A stretch of 58,505 nucleotides of DNA from Deinococcus radiotolerans (GTDB lineage Bacteria > Deinococcota > Deinococci > Deinococcales > Deinococcaceae), in contig NZ_BMPE01000018.1 of the NCBI RefSeq assembly GCF_014647435.1, positions 1 through 58,505 on the forward strand, written 5' to 3'. Positions 45,882 to 53,562 of this stretch are shown in pieces; the stretch's first letter is position 1; every line of letters starts with the position of its first letter. A program made the translations under genes and the position numbers. Under the pieces are notes generated by a model. The model searched no databases. It saw only the letters and a list, made by a program, of their open reading frames with translations, and was not told the DNA's origin.

Positions 45882-46502
45882 TCAGTACAGGCGCATGGGG
45901 TTGATGGTCTGGCCGCCGATCATCACGCGGTAGTCCAGGTGCGGGCCGGTGCTGTTGCCGGTGCTGCCGACCCGGGCGATCACCTGACCGGTCGCCACGG
46001 TCTGGCCCACCTGGGCGAGGTTGGCGCTGTTGTGGCTGTAGCGGGTGGTCATGCCGTCCCCATGGTCGAGCACGAGCGTCCAGCCCCACCCGGTGCGCCC
46101 GTCAAAGCGGGACTCGGTGACCGTACCGGCCCGGGCGGCGCGCACGGGCGTGCCGGTGGGGGCGGCCAGGTCGAGCCCGGGGTGCGCGGCGCTGTAGACG
46201 CTGGTCAAGCGCCCCTGGACGGGCAGGACCGCCGTGACGCGAATCCCGGTGGCCTGGACGCGGGCGCCGGCCGCACCCGGGCGGGGCGCGGCGGCGGGCA
46301 CGGGGTCCGGGACCTTGAGGCGCTGGCCGACCTGCAGGGCCCGCTGGGGGTTGAGGGTGCCGTTGAGGTTCACGAGGCGCTCGATGGTGGTCCGGTGTTG
46401 ACGGGCGAGGCCGTAGAGGGTGTCGCCGGGTTTGACGGTGATGGTGGCGGCGCCGGCGCTGCTGAGGGTGGCGGCCAGGAGGAGCGGTAGGAGGAAGCGC
46501 AT
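45882..46502 (-). CDS. Secreted LysM-M23 peptidase
   Basis: The 206-residue exported protein has a signal peptide, a LysM domain (ITVKPGDTLYGLARQHRTTI, LNPQRALQVGQRLKVPD) and an M23 peptidase domain with HPGLDLAAPTGTPV (His/Asp), TRYSHNSANL and GPHLDYRVM (HxD-type end). It should cut peptidoglycan cross-links, acting in cell-wall remodelling. Upstream at 46525-46541 are TGTAAA-N5-GGTAAA repeats with the same 11-base spacing as those by the two-component genes, so it may be under the same metal-responsive control. Confidence 0.93.
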   Translation of the reverse strand: MRFLLPLLLAATLSSAGAATITVKPGDTLYGLARQHRTTIERLVNLNGTLNPQRALQVGQRLKVPDPVPAAAPRPGAAGARVQATGIRVTAVLPVQGRLTSVYSAAHPGLDLAAPTGTPVRAARAGTVTESRFDGRTGWGWTLVLDHGDGMTTRYSHNSANLAQVGQTVATGQVIARVGSTGNSTGPHLDYRVMIGGQTINPMRLY

Positions 46503-46524
46503 TGCCGGTACGGTATGCACCGAA

Positions 46525-46541
46525 TGTAAAGATGAGGTAAA
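46525..46541. promoter_or_regulatory. TGTAAA-type repeat upstream of the M23 gene
   Basis: TGTAAA (46525-46530) and GGTAAA (46536-46541), 11 bases apart, 23 bases before the start of the M23 gene. It matches the repeat arrangement at 43963-44010. Confidence 0.6.
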
Positions 46542-46716
46542 GACGTGGTCGGAACGGCACACCGCCGGTGGGCGGGTGCGCCAGGGGAACGCAGGCGCAC
46601 CCTGGCGCGCCCGCCGCTCCTCGCGTTCCAGACCCCCGTGCGGTCCGCAGCTACACCCCCGTTGTCATAACGGGGCCGTCTGCGCAGCCCATGAGTGCCC
46701 CCAGGAGCCGGAGGGG

Positions 46717-47400
46717 TTAGGCGCGCTCCAGTCGATGCGCTGCGCCGCCGTCCACGGGCAGACCAGCGGCCTTCCAGTCCGGTAAACCTGCGACCAGGCG
46801 GCGCGCGTCGTAGCCCTTTTCCCGCAGCAGCGACACGGCCTCATCTGAGTACACACAGTACGGGCCCCGGCAGTACGCCACGATGGTCGTGTCCTGTGGC
46901 AGGTCCGGCAGCAGGGTCTCCAACTGCTCGACGGGTACGGATCTCGCCCCCGGGATATGCCCCGCCTCATATTCGATCTCAGGCCGCACGTCCAGGATCA
47001 GGACGTCCCCCAGGCGGGCCTGCAGTTCCTCGAGCGTGATGGCTTCCAGATTCTCCCGTTCCTGCAGGTACGTCCGGACGAGCTGCCCGACCTCCGCCAC
47101 GCACGATTCCCCAAAGTCCCGCAGGGACTGCCAGACGCGGAACGCCTCGGGTCCGGCCAGCCGGTAGTGCCGCAGGTTCCCGTCACGGCGCACGTCCACC
47201 AGCCGGGCCTGCCGCAGCACCTGGAGGTGCTGACTGGCGTTGGCCACCGTCAGGTCGGCCGCGCGCGCCAGGTCCTCCACAGGCCTTTCTGCCTGTGCGA
47301 GCAGGTCCAGCAGTTCAAGCCGGGCGGGACTCGCGAGTGCTTTGCCCACCCGGGCAAACTGCTCGTACAGGTCCCGCTTGAAGGGGCGGTGGTCACTCAT
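46717..47400 (-). CDS. ArsR-rhodanese fusion regulator
   Basis: The 227-residue protein joins a winged-helix ArsR domain (residues about 10-100, with LARAADLTVANASQHLQVLR) to a rhodanese domain (about 115-225) with the active-site loop YCRGPYCVYSDEA. Rhodanese domains carry sulfur as a persulfide on the loop Cys. The ArsR part lacks the CxC metal box. It is the last gene of a MBL dioxygenase-MFS-regulator unit (ATGA overlap with the MFS gene), so it likely reports sulfane sulfur levels and represses its own operon. Confidence 0.9.
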   Translation of the reverse strand: MSDHRPFKRDLYEQFARVGKALASPARLELLDLLAQAERPVEDLARAADLTVANASQHLQVLRQARLVDVRRDGNLRHYRLAGPEAFRVWQSLRDFGESCVAEVGQLVRTYLQERENLEAITLEELQARLGDVLILDVRPEIEYEAGHIPGARSVPVEQLETLLPDLPQDTTIVAYCRGPYCVYSDEAVSLLREKGYDARRLVAGLPDWKAAGLPVDGGAAHRLERA

Positions 47401-48653
47401 GCTGCCACCGATGCTACGGGATGGGTTTCCGGCATGCGCCACGCCACCAGCAGCCCTGAGGCGGCGGTGAGCACGGCCACGATGATCAGGGCCGCCGGAA
47501 CACCCAAGGTGTCAGCGGCAACGCCACCGATGATCGCCCCGACCGCGAGGCCCCCGTCCCGCCAGAGCCGGTATGCCCCGACCGCGGTGCCGCGCCAGGA
47601 CGGCTGGGCGGCGTCCCCAATGGCGGCGAGGAGGGTGGGGTACACCATCGCCGTCCCCAGGCCCAGCAGGACGGAAGCGAACAGCCAGGGCAGGAATCCC
47701 GTCCAGAGGGCCATGCCCAGCAGACTCACGCCCTGAAGCAGCATGCCGCCCACGATGAGGCCTTTGCGCCCCAGTCGGTCACTCAGGGCCCCGGTCACGA
47801 GTTGGGCCAAGCCCCAGACCGCCGGGTACGTGGCGGCGACGAGCGCGATCTGCGTGACGCTCAGGCCGCTCGCCGCGAAGAAGAGGGGCAGCAGGCCCCA
47901 GGCCACGCCGTCATTGAGGTTGTTCACGAGGCCCGCCTGATTGACACTGGCCAGCGCCTTATTCCGCCAGACGCCCTCTTTGAGGATGTGGCCCAGCGTG
48001 GGGGCAGGCTCACCCCCCGCCTTCGGGTGCCGCTGCGCTTCGAGTTGCGCGAAAGGCAGCGTTTCCCGGACGAAGGCGGCGGACAGGATCAACCCCGTCA
48101 CGGCGAACGCCACGCCCAGGTAGAAGGGCTCAGGACGCAGCCCGTACCGCGTGGCCAGCCAGCCGGTCGTGTAAGCCGACGCGGCCACCGCGAGGTACCC
48201 GGCTGCTTCGTTCAGGCCCATGGCCAGGCCGCGTTTGTGCGGGCCCACCAGATCGATTTTCATGATGACCGTGGTGCTCCAGGTCAGCCCCTGACTCGCG
48301 CCCAGCAGGAGGTTGGCGGCAATGATCCAACCCCAGGAGGGGGCCAGCATGATGATCAGCGGGACCGGCAGGGCCAGCACCCAGCCCGCGAGCAGGATCG
48401 GCCGCCGGCCGTACCGGTCCCCCAGGCGGCCCGCGAACAGGTTGGTGATGGCTTTCACCAGGCCAAACGCCCCCACGAACGACAGAATCAGGCTGCTGGA
48501 GGTGAGCAGGAATTCCCGCTCGGCAATCAGAGGGGGGACTGTGCGTTCCAGGCCGATCATGGCCCCGACAAACGCGTTGACCAGGACGAGCAGCCAGAAC
48601 TGGCGGGCGTTGGCGCGCAGGCCCAGTTCCGGCGGGCGGGCCGCAGCGCTCAT
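47397..48653 (-). CDS. MFS transporter of the persulfide operon
   Basis: The 418-residue protein has twelve predicted membrane helices and MFS loops GRLGDRYGRRPILLAG and GALSDRLGRKGLIVG. It resembles drug/metabolite exporters found next to ArsR-rhodanese and MBL dioxygenase genes. Substrate unknown; sulfite, thiosulfate or a metal-thiol compound would fit the context. It overlaps its neighbours at both ends by four bases. Confidence 0.88.
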   Translation of the reverse strand: MSAAARPPELGLRANARQFWLLVLVNAFVGAMIGLERTVPPLIAEREFLLTSSSLILSFVGAFGLVKAITNLFAGRLGDRYGRRPILLAGWVLALPVPLIIMLAPSWGWIIAANLLLGASQGLTWSTTVIMKIDLVGPHKRGLAMGLNEAAGYLAVAASAYTTGWLATRYGLRPEPFYLGVAFAVTGLILSAAFVRETLPFAQLEAQRHPKAGGEPAPTLGHILKEGVWRNKALASVNQAGLVNNLNDGVAWGLLPLFFAASGLSVTQIALVAATYPAVWGLAQLVTGALSDRLGRKGLIVGGMLLQGVSLLGMALWTGFLPWLFASVLLGLGTAMVYPTLLAAIGDAAQPSWRGTAVGAYRLWRDGGLAVGAIIGGVAADTLGVPAALIIVAVLTAASGLLVAWRMPETHPVASVAA

Positions 48654-49393
48654 GATGCGCTGACGGTGGCGTAGCCGCTGTTCAGGGCGCGGGTGACTTC
48701 AAAGTCGACGGGGCGCGGGGGGATGTCCTGCAGCATCATGGCGACGAACGCTTCTTCGTCGGTGATGGCCAGCGCAGTGTTGTAGCGGCGCTCGAAACCG
48801 ATGGTGCTGCTGGGGTTGCCACTGAGGGTGCGGCCACAGACGCTGCCACTGAACGCCCCTGGGTAGATCTGGAGGTGATCCGGGAGGCCTTTGAGCCGTT
48901 TGGCGGTGCGGTAGAGGGCCCGGGCGCCTTCTTCCGGGTCGCTGGCGAGTTCCGTGCGGCCCAGGTCGCCGACCATCAGGGTGTGGCCGGTGAAGGCCAG
49001 CCAGGGTTCTTCGGCGCGCCGGTGGTCGGTGACGAGCAGGGTGAGGTGTTCCGGGGTGTGGCCGGGGGTGTGCAAGGCCTGGACGGTGACGTTGCCGAGG
49101 GTGAGGACCTCACCGTCGTCCACGGGATGGAAGGGGAACGCGGTCTGGGCGCTGCGGTGCAGGACGTAGGCGGCGCCGCTGCGGTGGGCGAGGTCGCGGG
49201 CGGTGGAGAGGTGGTCCGCGTGAAGGTGGGTGTCGATGACGTACGTGATGGTGACGCCGAGGGCGGCGGCTTCGTCGAGGTAGTGCTGGGGGGGCAGGAC
49301 GGGGTCAATGACGGCGGCCTGGCCCTGTCCGGCGCAGCCGAAGAGGTAGGAGATGGCGATGGGGTCGTGGTGGAGGTAGGTGCGGTGGAACAT
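48650..49393 (-). CDS. Persulfide-dioxygenase-like metallo-beta-lactamase-fold protein
   Basis: The 247-residue protein has the MBL fold with THLHADH, GHTPEH and GDLGRTELAS, and the FGFERRYN segment near the end. It matches the ETHE1/Blh group of glutathione-persulfide dioxygenases that use a single Fe to turn sulfane sulfur into sulfite. It is the first gene of a three-gene unit with an MFS transporter and an ArsR-rhodanese regulator. The dyad at 49426-49447 in its promoter region is a likely repressor site. Confidence 0.9.
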   Translation of the reverse strand: MFHRTYLHHDPIAISYLFGCAGQGQAAVIDPVLPPQHYLDEAAALGVTITYVIDTHLHADHLSTARDLAHRSGAAYVLHRSAQTAFPFHPVDDGEVLTLGNVTVQALHTPGHTPEHLTLLVTDHRRAEEPWLAFTGHTLMVGDLGRTELASDPEEGARALYRTAKRLKGLPDHLQIYPGAFSGSVCGRTLSGNPSSTIGFERRYNTALAITDEEAFVAMMLQDIPPRPVDFEVTRALNSGYATVSAS

Positions 49394-49425
49394 GCGGGCT
49401 CCTTCCAGGGTCACCCCTGCTCCTG

Positions 49426-49447
49426 TATTCAATAGATTACTTGAATA
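49426..49447. promoter_or_regulatory. Palindromic operator of the persulfide operon
   Basis: TATTCAA (49426-49432), eight bases, TTGAATA (49441-49447): a perfect 7-base dyad 33 bases upstream of the dioxygenase start in an AT-rich patch. It resembles the ATTC/GAAT dyads bound by SqrR/BigR-type ArsR repressors. Confidence 0.7.
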
Positions 49448-49787
49448 GATGTCAAGGCACGCCCACCAGACCACGCCCAAGTTGAACCCGTTCATCACGA
49501 CGGGGCGTCGCCTCACGGTGCGGCGCGAACCCAGCGCCTCGGGACTCAGCTGTCCCGGCACACGCACACCACCGCACCTGAACTTTTCAGCACCCCGAAC
49601 ACGTGCCGAGCGTCAACCGTGCCAGCACTTCCCTGACCCGGCCAAGACGCGCATGACCAACGCTGCAGCGCGCCACCGCGCGTGCTCACGGGGTGATTCG
49701 CGAACCCCACGTCCCGGCGGGAGCCTCATGCGTACCGGACGGTAAAGGCCGTATGTGGAGCGGGTCGCGCCAGCCTGTAGGGGCCGG
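49448..49787. other. Intergenic stretch, nothing recognised
   Basis: Between the persulfide operon and the YnfA-like gene there are 340 bases with no gene, repeat or hairpin that I can support. Confidence 0.5.
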
Positions 49788-50123
49788 TCAGCTGCCCGCC
49801 CGGGGCCAATACGCGATGATCAGCGCTCCAGTGAGCGCGACGCCCGCACCCCACAGGCTGGGTGGGTCTGGCGTCTTGCCCTCGACCAGCTGCCCCCAGA
49901 GCAGCGAGCACACGATGAAGAGCCCGCCGTAGGCGGCGTACGTGCGCGCGAAATCGAACGACTGCGGCTGCAGGGTGGGCAGCACGCCGTACAGCACCAG
50001 GATGGCACCGCCCAGCAGGCCCAGCCACCAGGGTCGGCCCTCACGGAGCCAGAGCCACATCAAATATCCGCCGCCGATTTCGGCGAGACCAGCCAGGATG
50101 AAGAGCAGGATGGACCGCGCCAT
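49788..50123 (-). CDS. YnfA family (UPF0060) small membrane protein
   Basis: The 111-residue product has four membrane helices (ILLFILAGLAEIGGGYLMWL, WLGLLGGAILVLYGVLPTL, GGLFIVCSLLWGQLVEG, GAGVALTGALIIAY) and the WLREG loop typical of YnfA, a small-multidrug-resistance-like family. Function is probably efflux of cations or drugs. The ATG at 50123 is preceded by TATCCT (50135-50130 on the minus strand) at a spacing of 6, so it is probably leaderless. Single gene. Confidence 0.9.
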   Translation of the reverse strand: MARSILLFILAGLAEIGGGYLMWLWLREGRPWWLGLLGGAILVLYGVLPTLQPQSFDFARTYAAYGGLFIVCSLLWGQLVEGKTPDPPSLWGAGVALTGALIIAYWPRAGS

Positions 50124-50198
50124 GCCGTTAGGATACGTGCGGAGCGGGAACACACGCGAAGAGGGCAAACGCCCTGAACGTCTGCTTAACTGCTCAAC

Positions 50199-50204
50199 TA
50201 TAGT
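50199..50204 (+). promoter_or_regulatory. -10 box six bases before an ATG (possible leaderless start)
   Basis: TATAGT at 50199-50204 is followed after 6 bases by ATG at 50211, the same geometry as at 24268, 21028, 50130 and 58034. The -35 region is poor. If used, transcription would start at the 50211 open frame and run into the DUF3105-DUF305-SCO1 genes. Confidence 0.45.
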
Positions 50205-50210
50205 CGTCAC

Positions 50211-50432
50211 ATGCTGCGGGCTGCACGTTCAACACGCTGGCCAACCCAGAGCGGCCCGCCGCTGATCGCGGACCACCATGGAAGCCGCCCGGCCACGCCT
50301 CGCGGCCAGCGGTCCCAGCCGCCCGGGCCGGACCACCCTCCCTCAGGGCAGGTCCTGGCGACGCCCCGATCACCTCGCGTGGCCCCGGCCCCCCTTCCGC
50401 CTCCGGTTGGGCCGGTCCATCCCGCCCCATGA
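50211..50432 (+). CDS. Possible 73-residue leaderless open frame
   Basis: Open from an ATG six bases after TATAGT, ending in an ATGA overlap with the next short frame (50429-50623), which in turn overlaps the DUF3105 start by ATGA. The composition is Pro/Arg/Ser-rich (PTQSGPPLIADHHGSRPATP) and resembles no family. The promoter geometry and the chain of four-base overlaps favour translation; the low-complexity composition speaks against it. It could be a small leader peptide. Confidence 0.3.
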   Translation: MLRAARSTRWPTQSGPPLIADHHGSRPATPRGQRSQPPGPDHPPSGQVLATPRSPRVAPAPLPPPVGPVHPAP

Positions 50433-50623
50433 CGTCCGCTCACGCCGCTGAACGTGCGCCTGCCCTCAACTTGAGTGCCGTGCGCACCGGGACCGCGGAT
50501 CTCACGGCGTCCCTGCTTGAGCCCGGACGCAGCCAGACCTGCCCCACCACCAACGGTGCGGCCCGGCGTCACCGCACGGCTCACTGGGCCCCGCTGGCGC
50601 CCTCCACTCAGGGGACCCCATGA
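50429..50623 (+). CDS. Possible 64-residue open frame before DUF3105
   Basis: Starts in an ATGA overlap with the preceding frame and ends in an ATGA overlap with the lipoprotein gene. Contains one Cys and no recognised motif (HAAERAPALNLSAVRTGTAD). Second-position GC is high for a protein gene (about 70 percent by eye), so it may be non-coding. The double overlap is the only support. Confidence 0.3.
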   Translation: MTSAHAAERAPALNLSAVRTGTADLTASLLEPGRSQTCPTTNGAARRHRTAHWAPLAPSTQGTP

Positions 50624-51111
50624 AACGACTGCTGCTTATCCCCCTGGTCCTCACTGCCTGCGGCACCACCAGTTCCATCGACGGCGTCAAAACCTACGCC
50701 TACGAGGGGGGCGACCACCAGGAGGGCCGCATCACCTACGCAGAAGCTCACCCGGTCGGCGGTCCCCACAACGCCCAGTGGCAGAACTGCGGCGTGTACA
50801 CACAGGACCTCTACCCTGAGTACGCCGTGCACAGCCTGGAGCACGGTGCCGTGTGGGTGACGTACCGCCCGGACCTCCCCGCGTCCGACGTGCTGGCGCT
50901 CAAAACAGCCCTGGATGGGCGGACGCATACCCTGCTCTCCCCACGCCGTGGTCAGGCGGCCCCCATCGTCATGACCGCCTGGAACGCCCAGCTGGAACTG
51001 GAGCGCGCCAATGACGCCCGGGTGACGGCGTTCATTCAGAAGTACGAGCAGGCCAGCACGGCCCCCGAAGCGGGCGCGTCCTGCAGCGGCGCGTACCGCG
51101 AGACGCAGTGA
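50620..51111 (+). CDS. DUF3105 lipoprotein
   Basis: The 163-residue product has a lipoprotein signal (MKRLLLIPLVLTAC, lipobox LTAC) and the DUF3105 core: VGGPHNAQWQNCGVYTQDLY, AVHSLEHGAVWVTYRPDL. The SGPHxxxWxxxGxY and HxLEHG patterns are typical, and the His residues are probable metal ligands. Its function is unknown but it often accompanies copper proteins. It is translationally coupled (GTGA overlap) to the DUF305 gene that follows. Confidence 0.88.
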   Translation: MKRLLLIPLVLTACGTTSSIDGVKTYAYEGGDHQEGRITYAEAHPVGGPHNAQWQNCGVYTQDLYPEYAVHSLEHGAVWVTYRPDLPASDVLALKTALDGRTHTLLSPRRGQAAPIVMTAWNAQLELERANDARVTAFIQKYEQASTAPEAGASCSGAYRETQ

Positions 51112-51719
51112 GGGCCGTGAGGGTGCTGGGCGTGGCGGCGCTGGGCGGCGCTGCCACCGCCGCCACGTTCCTGCTCAGCACCCCCCGGCCCCCCACGCAG
51201 GGCAGCGCCGACGTCCGGTTCCTGCGGGACATGCGCGCCCATCACGCGCAGGCGGTGGAGATGAGCGTCACCCTCCTCAAACGCGCCGAGGACGCGGATG
51301 TCCGACTGCTCGCGCAGGACATCACCCTCACCCAGCAGGCGCAGATTGGGCAGATGAGCGGCTGGTTGACCGCCTGGGGCCATCCGGTCGCCGGCGCGCA
51401 GCCGCCCATGCAGGGCATGAACCGCGCCGCGATGGGTCTGGCCAGCGCCCGTGACGTCCGCGCCCTCGAGAACCGGCCGATCACGGTGGCGACGCGCCAA
51501 TACCTGCTGCTGATGCGCGCGCACCATCTGGGCGGCGTGGCCATGGCACGCGCGGCCCTCAAGGAAGCCCGCCACCCGCTGGTCGTGACGTTCGCCCGCA
51601 CCGTCGTCACCTCACAGGCAGCCGAAGTGCGCGCCATCGACGCGCTGCTGACTGCCCGGAAGATCACCCCGCCCCCGACCCCCGTTCCAACCGACATGGA
51701 GGACATGGATCATGGCTGA
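51108..51719 (+). CDS. DUF305 protein (third copy)
   Basis: The 203-residue product begins at a GTG overlapping the DUF3105 stop. It has an N-terminal membrane anchor or signal (LGVAALGGAATAATFLLST), the DUF305 segment FLRDMRAHHAQAVEM and the second RAHHLGGVAMA; the usual IPHH is replaced by RAHH in both. The C-terminus ends in DMEDMDHG (Met/His). It differs from the copies at 41912 and 43345, so it is an older paralogue. Overlaps the SCO1 start by 8 bases. Confidence 0.82.
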   Translation: MRAVRVLGVAALGGAATAATFLLSTPRPPTQGSADVRFLRDMRAHHAQAVEMSVTLLKRAEDADVRLLAQDITLTQQAQIGQMSGWLTAWGHPVAGAQPPMQGMNRAAMGLASARDVRALENRPITVATRQYLLLMRAHHLGGVAMARAALKEARHPLVVTFARTVVTSQAAEVRAIDALLTARKITPPPTPVPTDMEDMDHG

Positions 51720-52392
51720 CGCGGCGCGCGTTCCCACCGAGGCGGACGCGGGACCCCCAGCGGAGCACGGCCCACCACGCCGACCCTGGACGCACTCCGT
51801 GGCGTGGGCGGCCACGGTGGTCAGTGCCGGCCTGGCAGGGCTCCTACTGTATGACCAGTTCACCAATCCGCTGTCCCTGTTTGGCAGTGTGTACCCGGCG
51901 GGCACGCCCACACCTGACCTGTGCGGCACCGGGGAGAACGGACAACCGCTGGCGTTGACGGACCTGAAAGGCAAGACGGTCGCGGTGTTCTTCGGGTTCC
52001 TGCACTGCCCGAATTACTGCCCGACGACACTGGCGGCGCTGGAACGCGTGCGCCAGGCGCTGCCGGAACGCGACCGGGCGCAGTTCGTGACGCTGCTGGT
52101 GTCCGTCGATCCGAAGCGGGACACGCCGGCGCTCATGAATGAGTACGTAACGTACTTCAGTGCCCGTGCCCGGGGGCTGATCATCCCGGAAGAGCGCCTG
52201 AGGGGAGCCGCCGCAGGCTGGGGCGTGGGCTACCAGTACGTGGACACGCCGGGTGGGGCGTATCAGGTGAATCACACGACGGGAACGTACCTGGTGGACC
52301 GGGAAGGCCGCCGCCGCGTGGTGTGGGATTACTACCAGTTGACCACCAACCCGCAGCGGGTGGCGCAGGACGTGCAGGCGGTCATGGACTGA
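51712..52392 (+). CDS. SCO1/SenC-type copper-binding thioredoxin-fold protein
   Basis: The 226-residue protein has a single membrane anchor (about 30-50) and a thioredoxin fold with FGFLHCPNYCPTTL (CxxxC copper and redox pair), SVDPKRDTP and the distal His in VNHTTGTYLVD. SCO proteins bind Cu and assist cytochrome oxidase CuA assembly or protect exported proteins. It sits with DUF3105 and DUF305, a copper-handling operon, and is followed by an SmtB-like sensor 29 bases downstream. Confidence 0.93.
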   Translation: MADAARVPTEADAGPPAEHGPPRRPWTHSVAWAATVVSAGLAGLLLYDQFTNPLSLFGSVYPAGTPTPDLCGTGENGQPLALTDLKGKTVAVFFGFLHCPNYCPTTLAALERVRQALPERDRAQFVTLLVSVDPKRDTPALMNEYVTYFSARARGLIIPEERLRGAAAGWGVGYQYVDTPGGAYQVNHTTGTYLVDREGRRRVVWDYYQLTTNPQRVAQDVQAVMD

Positions 52393-52421
52393 CCGCAGGG
52401 GCGGCCCGGTACACTTCAGGG

Positions 52422-52787
52422 ATGGCCGCCGTGCATCCCGCTGAAGACACCTGTGAAACGAGTTGCGTGCATCCGGACGCGGTCGCCACGGCCCGGGCTG
52501 CCCTGCCCGACGAGCCCTGCGTTGAGCGCGCCACGACCTTCCTGAAACTGGTGGGGGATCCCACCCGGCTGAAGATCCTGAGCGCCCTGAGCAGCAGTGA
52601 ACTGTGCGTGTGTGACCTGGCCGCCGTGATCGGACTGAGTGAAAGTGCCACCAGTCACCAGTTGCGGCTGCTGCGCACGGGCCGGGTCGTGACGTCCCGG
52701 AAGGAGGGCCGCGTGGTGTACTACCGCCTCCTGGATCATCACGTCACGACCCTGATCGCCAACGCCCTCGATCATGCCCGTGAGTAA
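52422..52787 (+). CDS. SmtB/CadC-type ArsR metalloregulator with two metal sites
   Basis: The 121-residue repressor has an N-terminal Cys pair (DTCETSCVH, Cys11 and Cys15), Cys33, the ELCVCDL box (Cys62 and Cys64) and an alpha-5 site Asp105, His107, His118, Glu121. Both the alpha-3N thiol site and the alpha-5 Zn site are intact, like ZiaR or CadC, so it should sense Zn/Cd/Pb or possibly Cu. It is the fourth or later gene of the operon, and 14 bases overlap the next gene. It may regulate its own operon or the distant zinc ATPase. Confidence 0.93.
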   Translation: MAAVHPAEDTCETSCVHPDAVATARAALPDEPCVERATTFLKLVGDPTRLKILSALSSSELCVCDLAAVIGLSESATSHQLRLLRTGRVVTSRKEGRVVYYRLLDHHVTTLIANALDHARE

Positions 52788-53190
52788 CGGCCTGCGGTGG
52801 GGCGCGGCCGCCCTGGTGACGGCGCTGGGGTTGGCCGCGCTGACCGTCCGGCCCGCACCCGACGCCCTGTACTGCATCGGACGGCCCGGCACCCTCTGGA
52901 ATGGCCTCACGCCCCTGCCGGACGGTCTGGAGCCACGCTGCCCCACGTCCGCGACGTACCGGCAGGAAATCAAGGACGGGCTCTCCCGCGTGGAGCAGTA
53001 CGTGGCTCCGGGCTGGCAGCCGCAGGTGCTGATGGCACCACTCAAACGCGCCGGGTACGTGCTGCTGGAAGACGAACTTCGTGGGCCGCGGCACTACTCG
53101 GTCTTCATGGGCCGCGTGACGCCCGCCGAGGTGTATTACACGGCGGTGCCGGACGGCCCGAACACCCTGATTACGATCAGTGGGCCCTGA
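52774..53190 (+). CDS. Small membrane-anchored protein after the SmtB-like gene
   Basis: A 138-residue product with one N-terminal hydrophobic segment ([17 protein letters not shown]), two Cys (LYCIG, RCPT) and the sequence [20 protein letters not shown]. No family recognised. It starts inside the regulator gene (14-base overlap). The frame stops at 53190, but a Cys-rich protein-like sequence continues just downstream in another frame (53187-53342), so the annotated end may be a frameshift. Confidence 0.6.
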   Translation: MPVSNGLRWGAAALVTALGLAALTVRPAPDALYCIGRPGTLWNGLTPLPDGLEPRCPTSATYRQEIKDGLSRVEQYVAPGWQPQVLMAPLKRAGYVLLEDELRGPRHYSVFMGRVTPAEVYYTAVPDGPNTLITISGP

Positions 53191-53342
53191 TCCATCCCTG
53201 GGGGCCGGCCCTGGAAGCGTCCATTCGCGAGCAGATCCGGGCCGGGCGCTGCGGCTGTGAGGTGAACAACCGGCAGGGAAGGTGCTGCCTGGGCAATGTC
53301 GTGACCTTCCTGCGGACCCTGGGCCCCCAGGAACAGGTCTGA
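53187..53342 (+). other. Cys-rich reading frame without a start codon
   Basis: In the frame after the previous stop the sequence reads [20 protein letters not shown] then [21 protein letters not shown] and ends at 53342. The C-x-C and CC spacing looks like a small metal- or iron-sulfur-binding motif. No ATG, GTG or TTG precedes it in frame, so it is probably the true C-terminus of the 52774 gene after a one-base frameshift, or a remnant. The 220 bases from 53343 to 53562 hold nothing recognised. Confidence 0.4.
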
Positions 53343-53562
53343 CGCCTTCCTCGCTCTGGTCCCTGAGCGGTCCATTCTGTTGCCACTCCAGGGCGACCCC
53401 CTTCAGACGGGCCGCCGGGCGAGGGCCGTTCCGGCGGGCCAGGTGGCGGTCTCCTCGGGGGTCACAGGCGCGCGGGACTCGGTCGCCATGAGGGTCTGCA
53501 GGGTGGCCCCCGCCGTGCCCTCTTCGGGTGCTGGCCGGGAGTCGCGACTCGCCGTGCATGTC

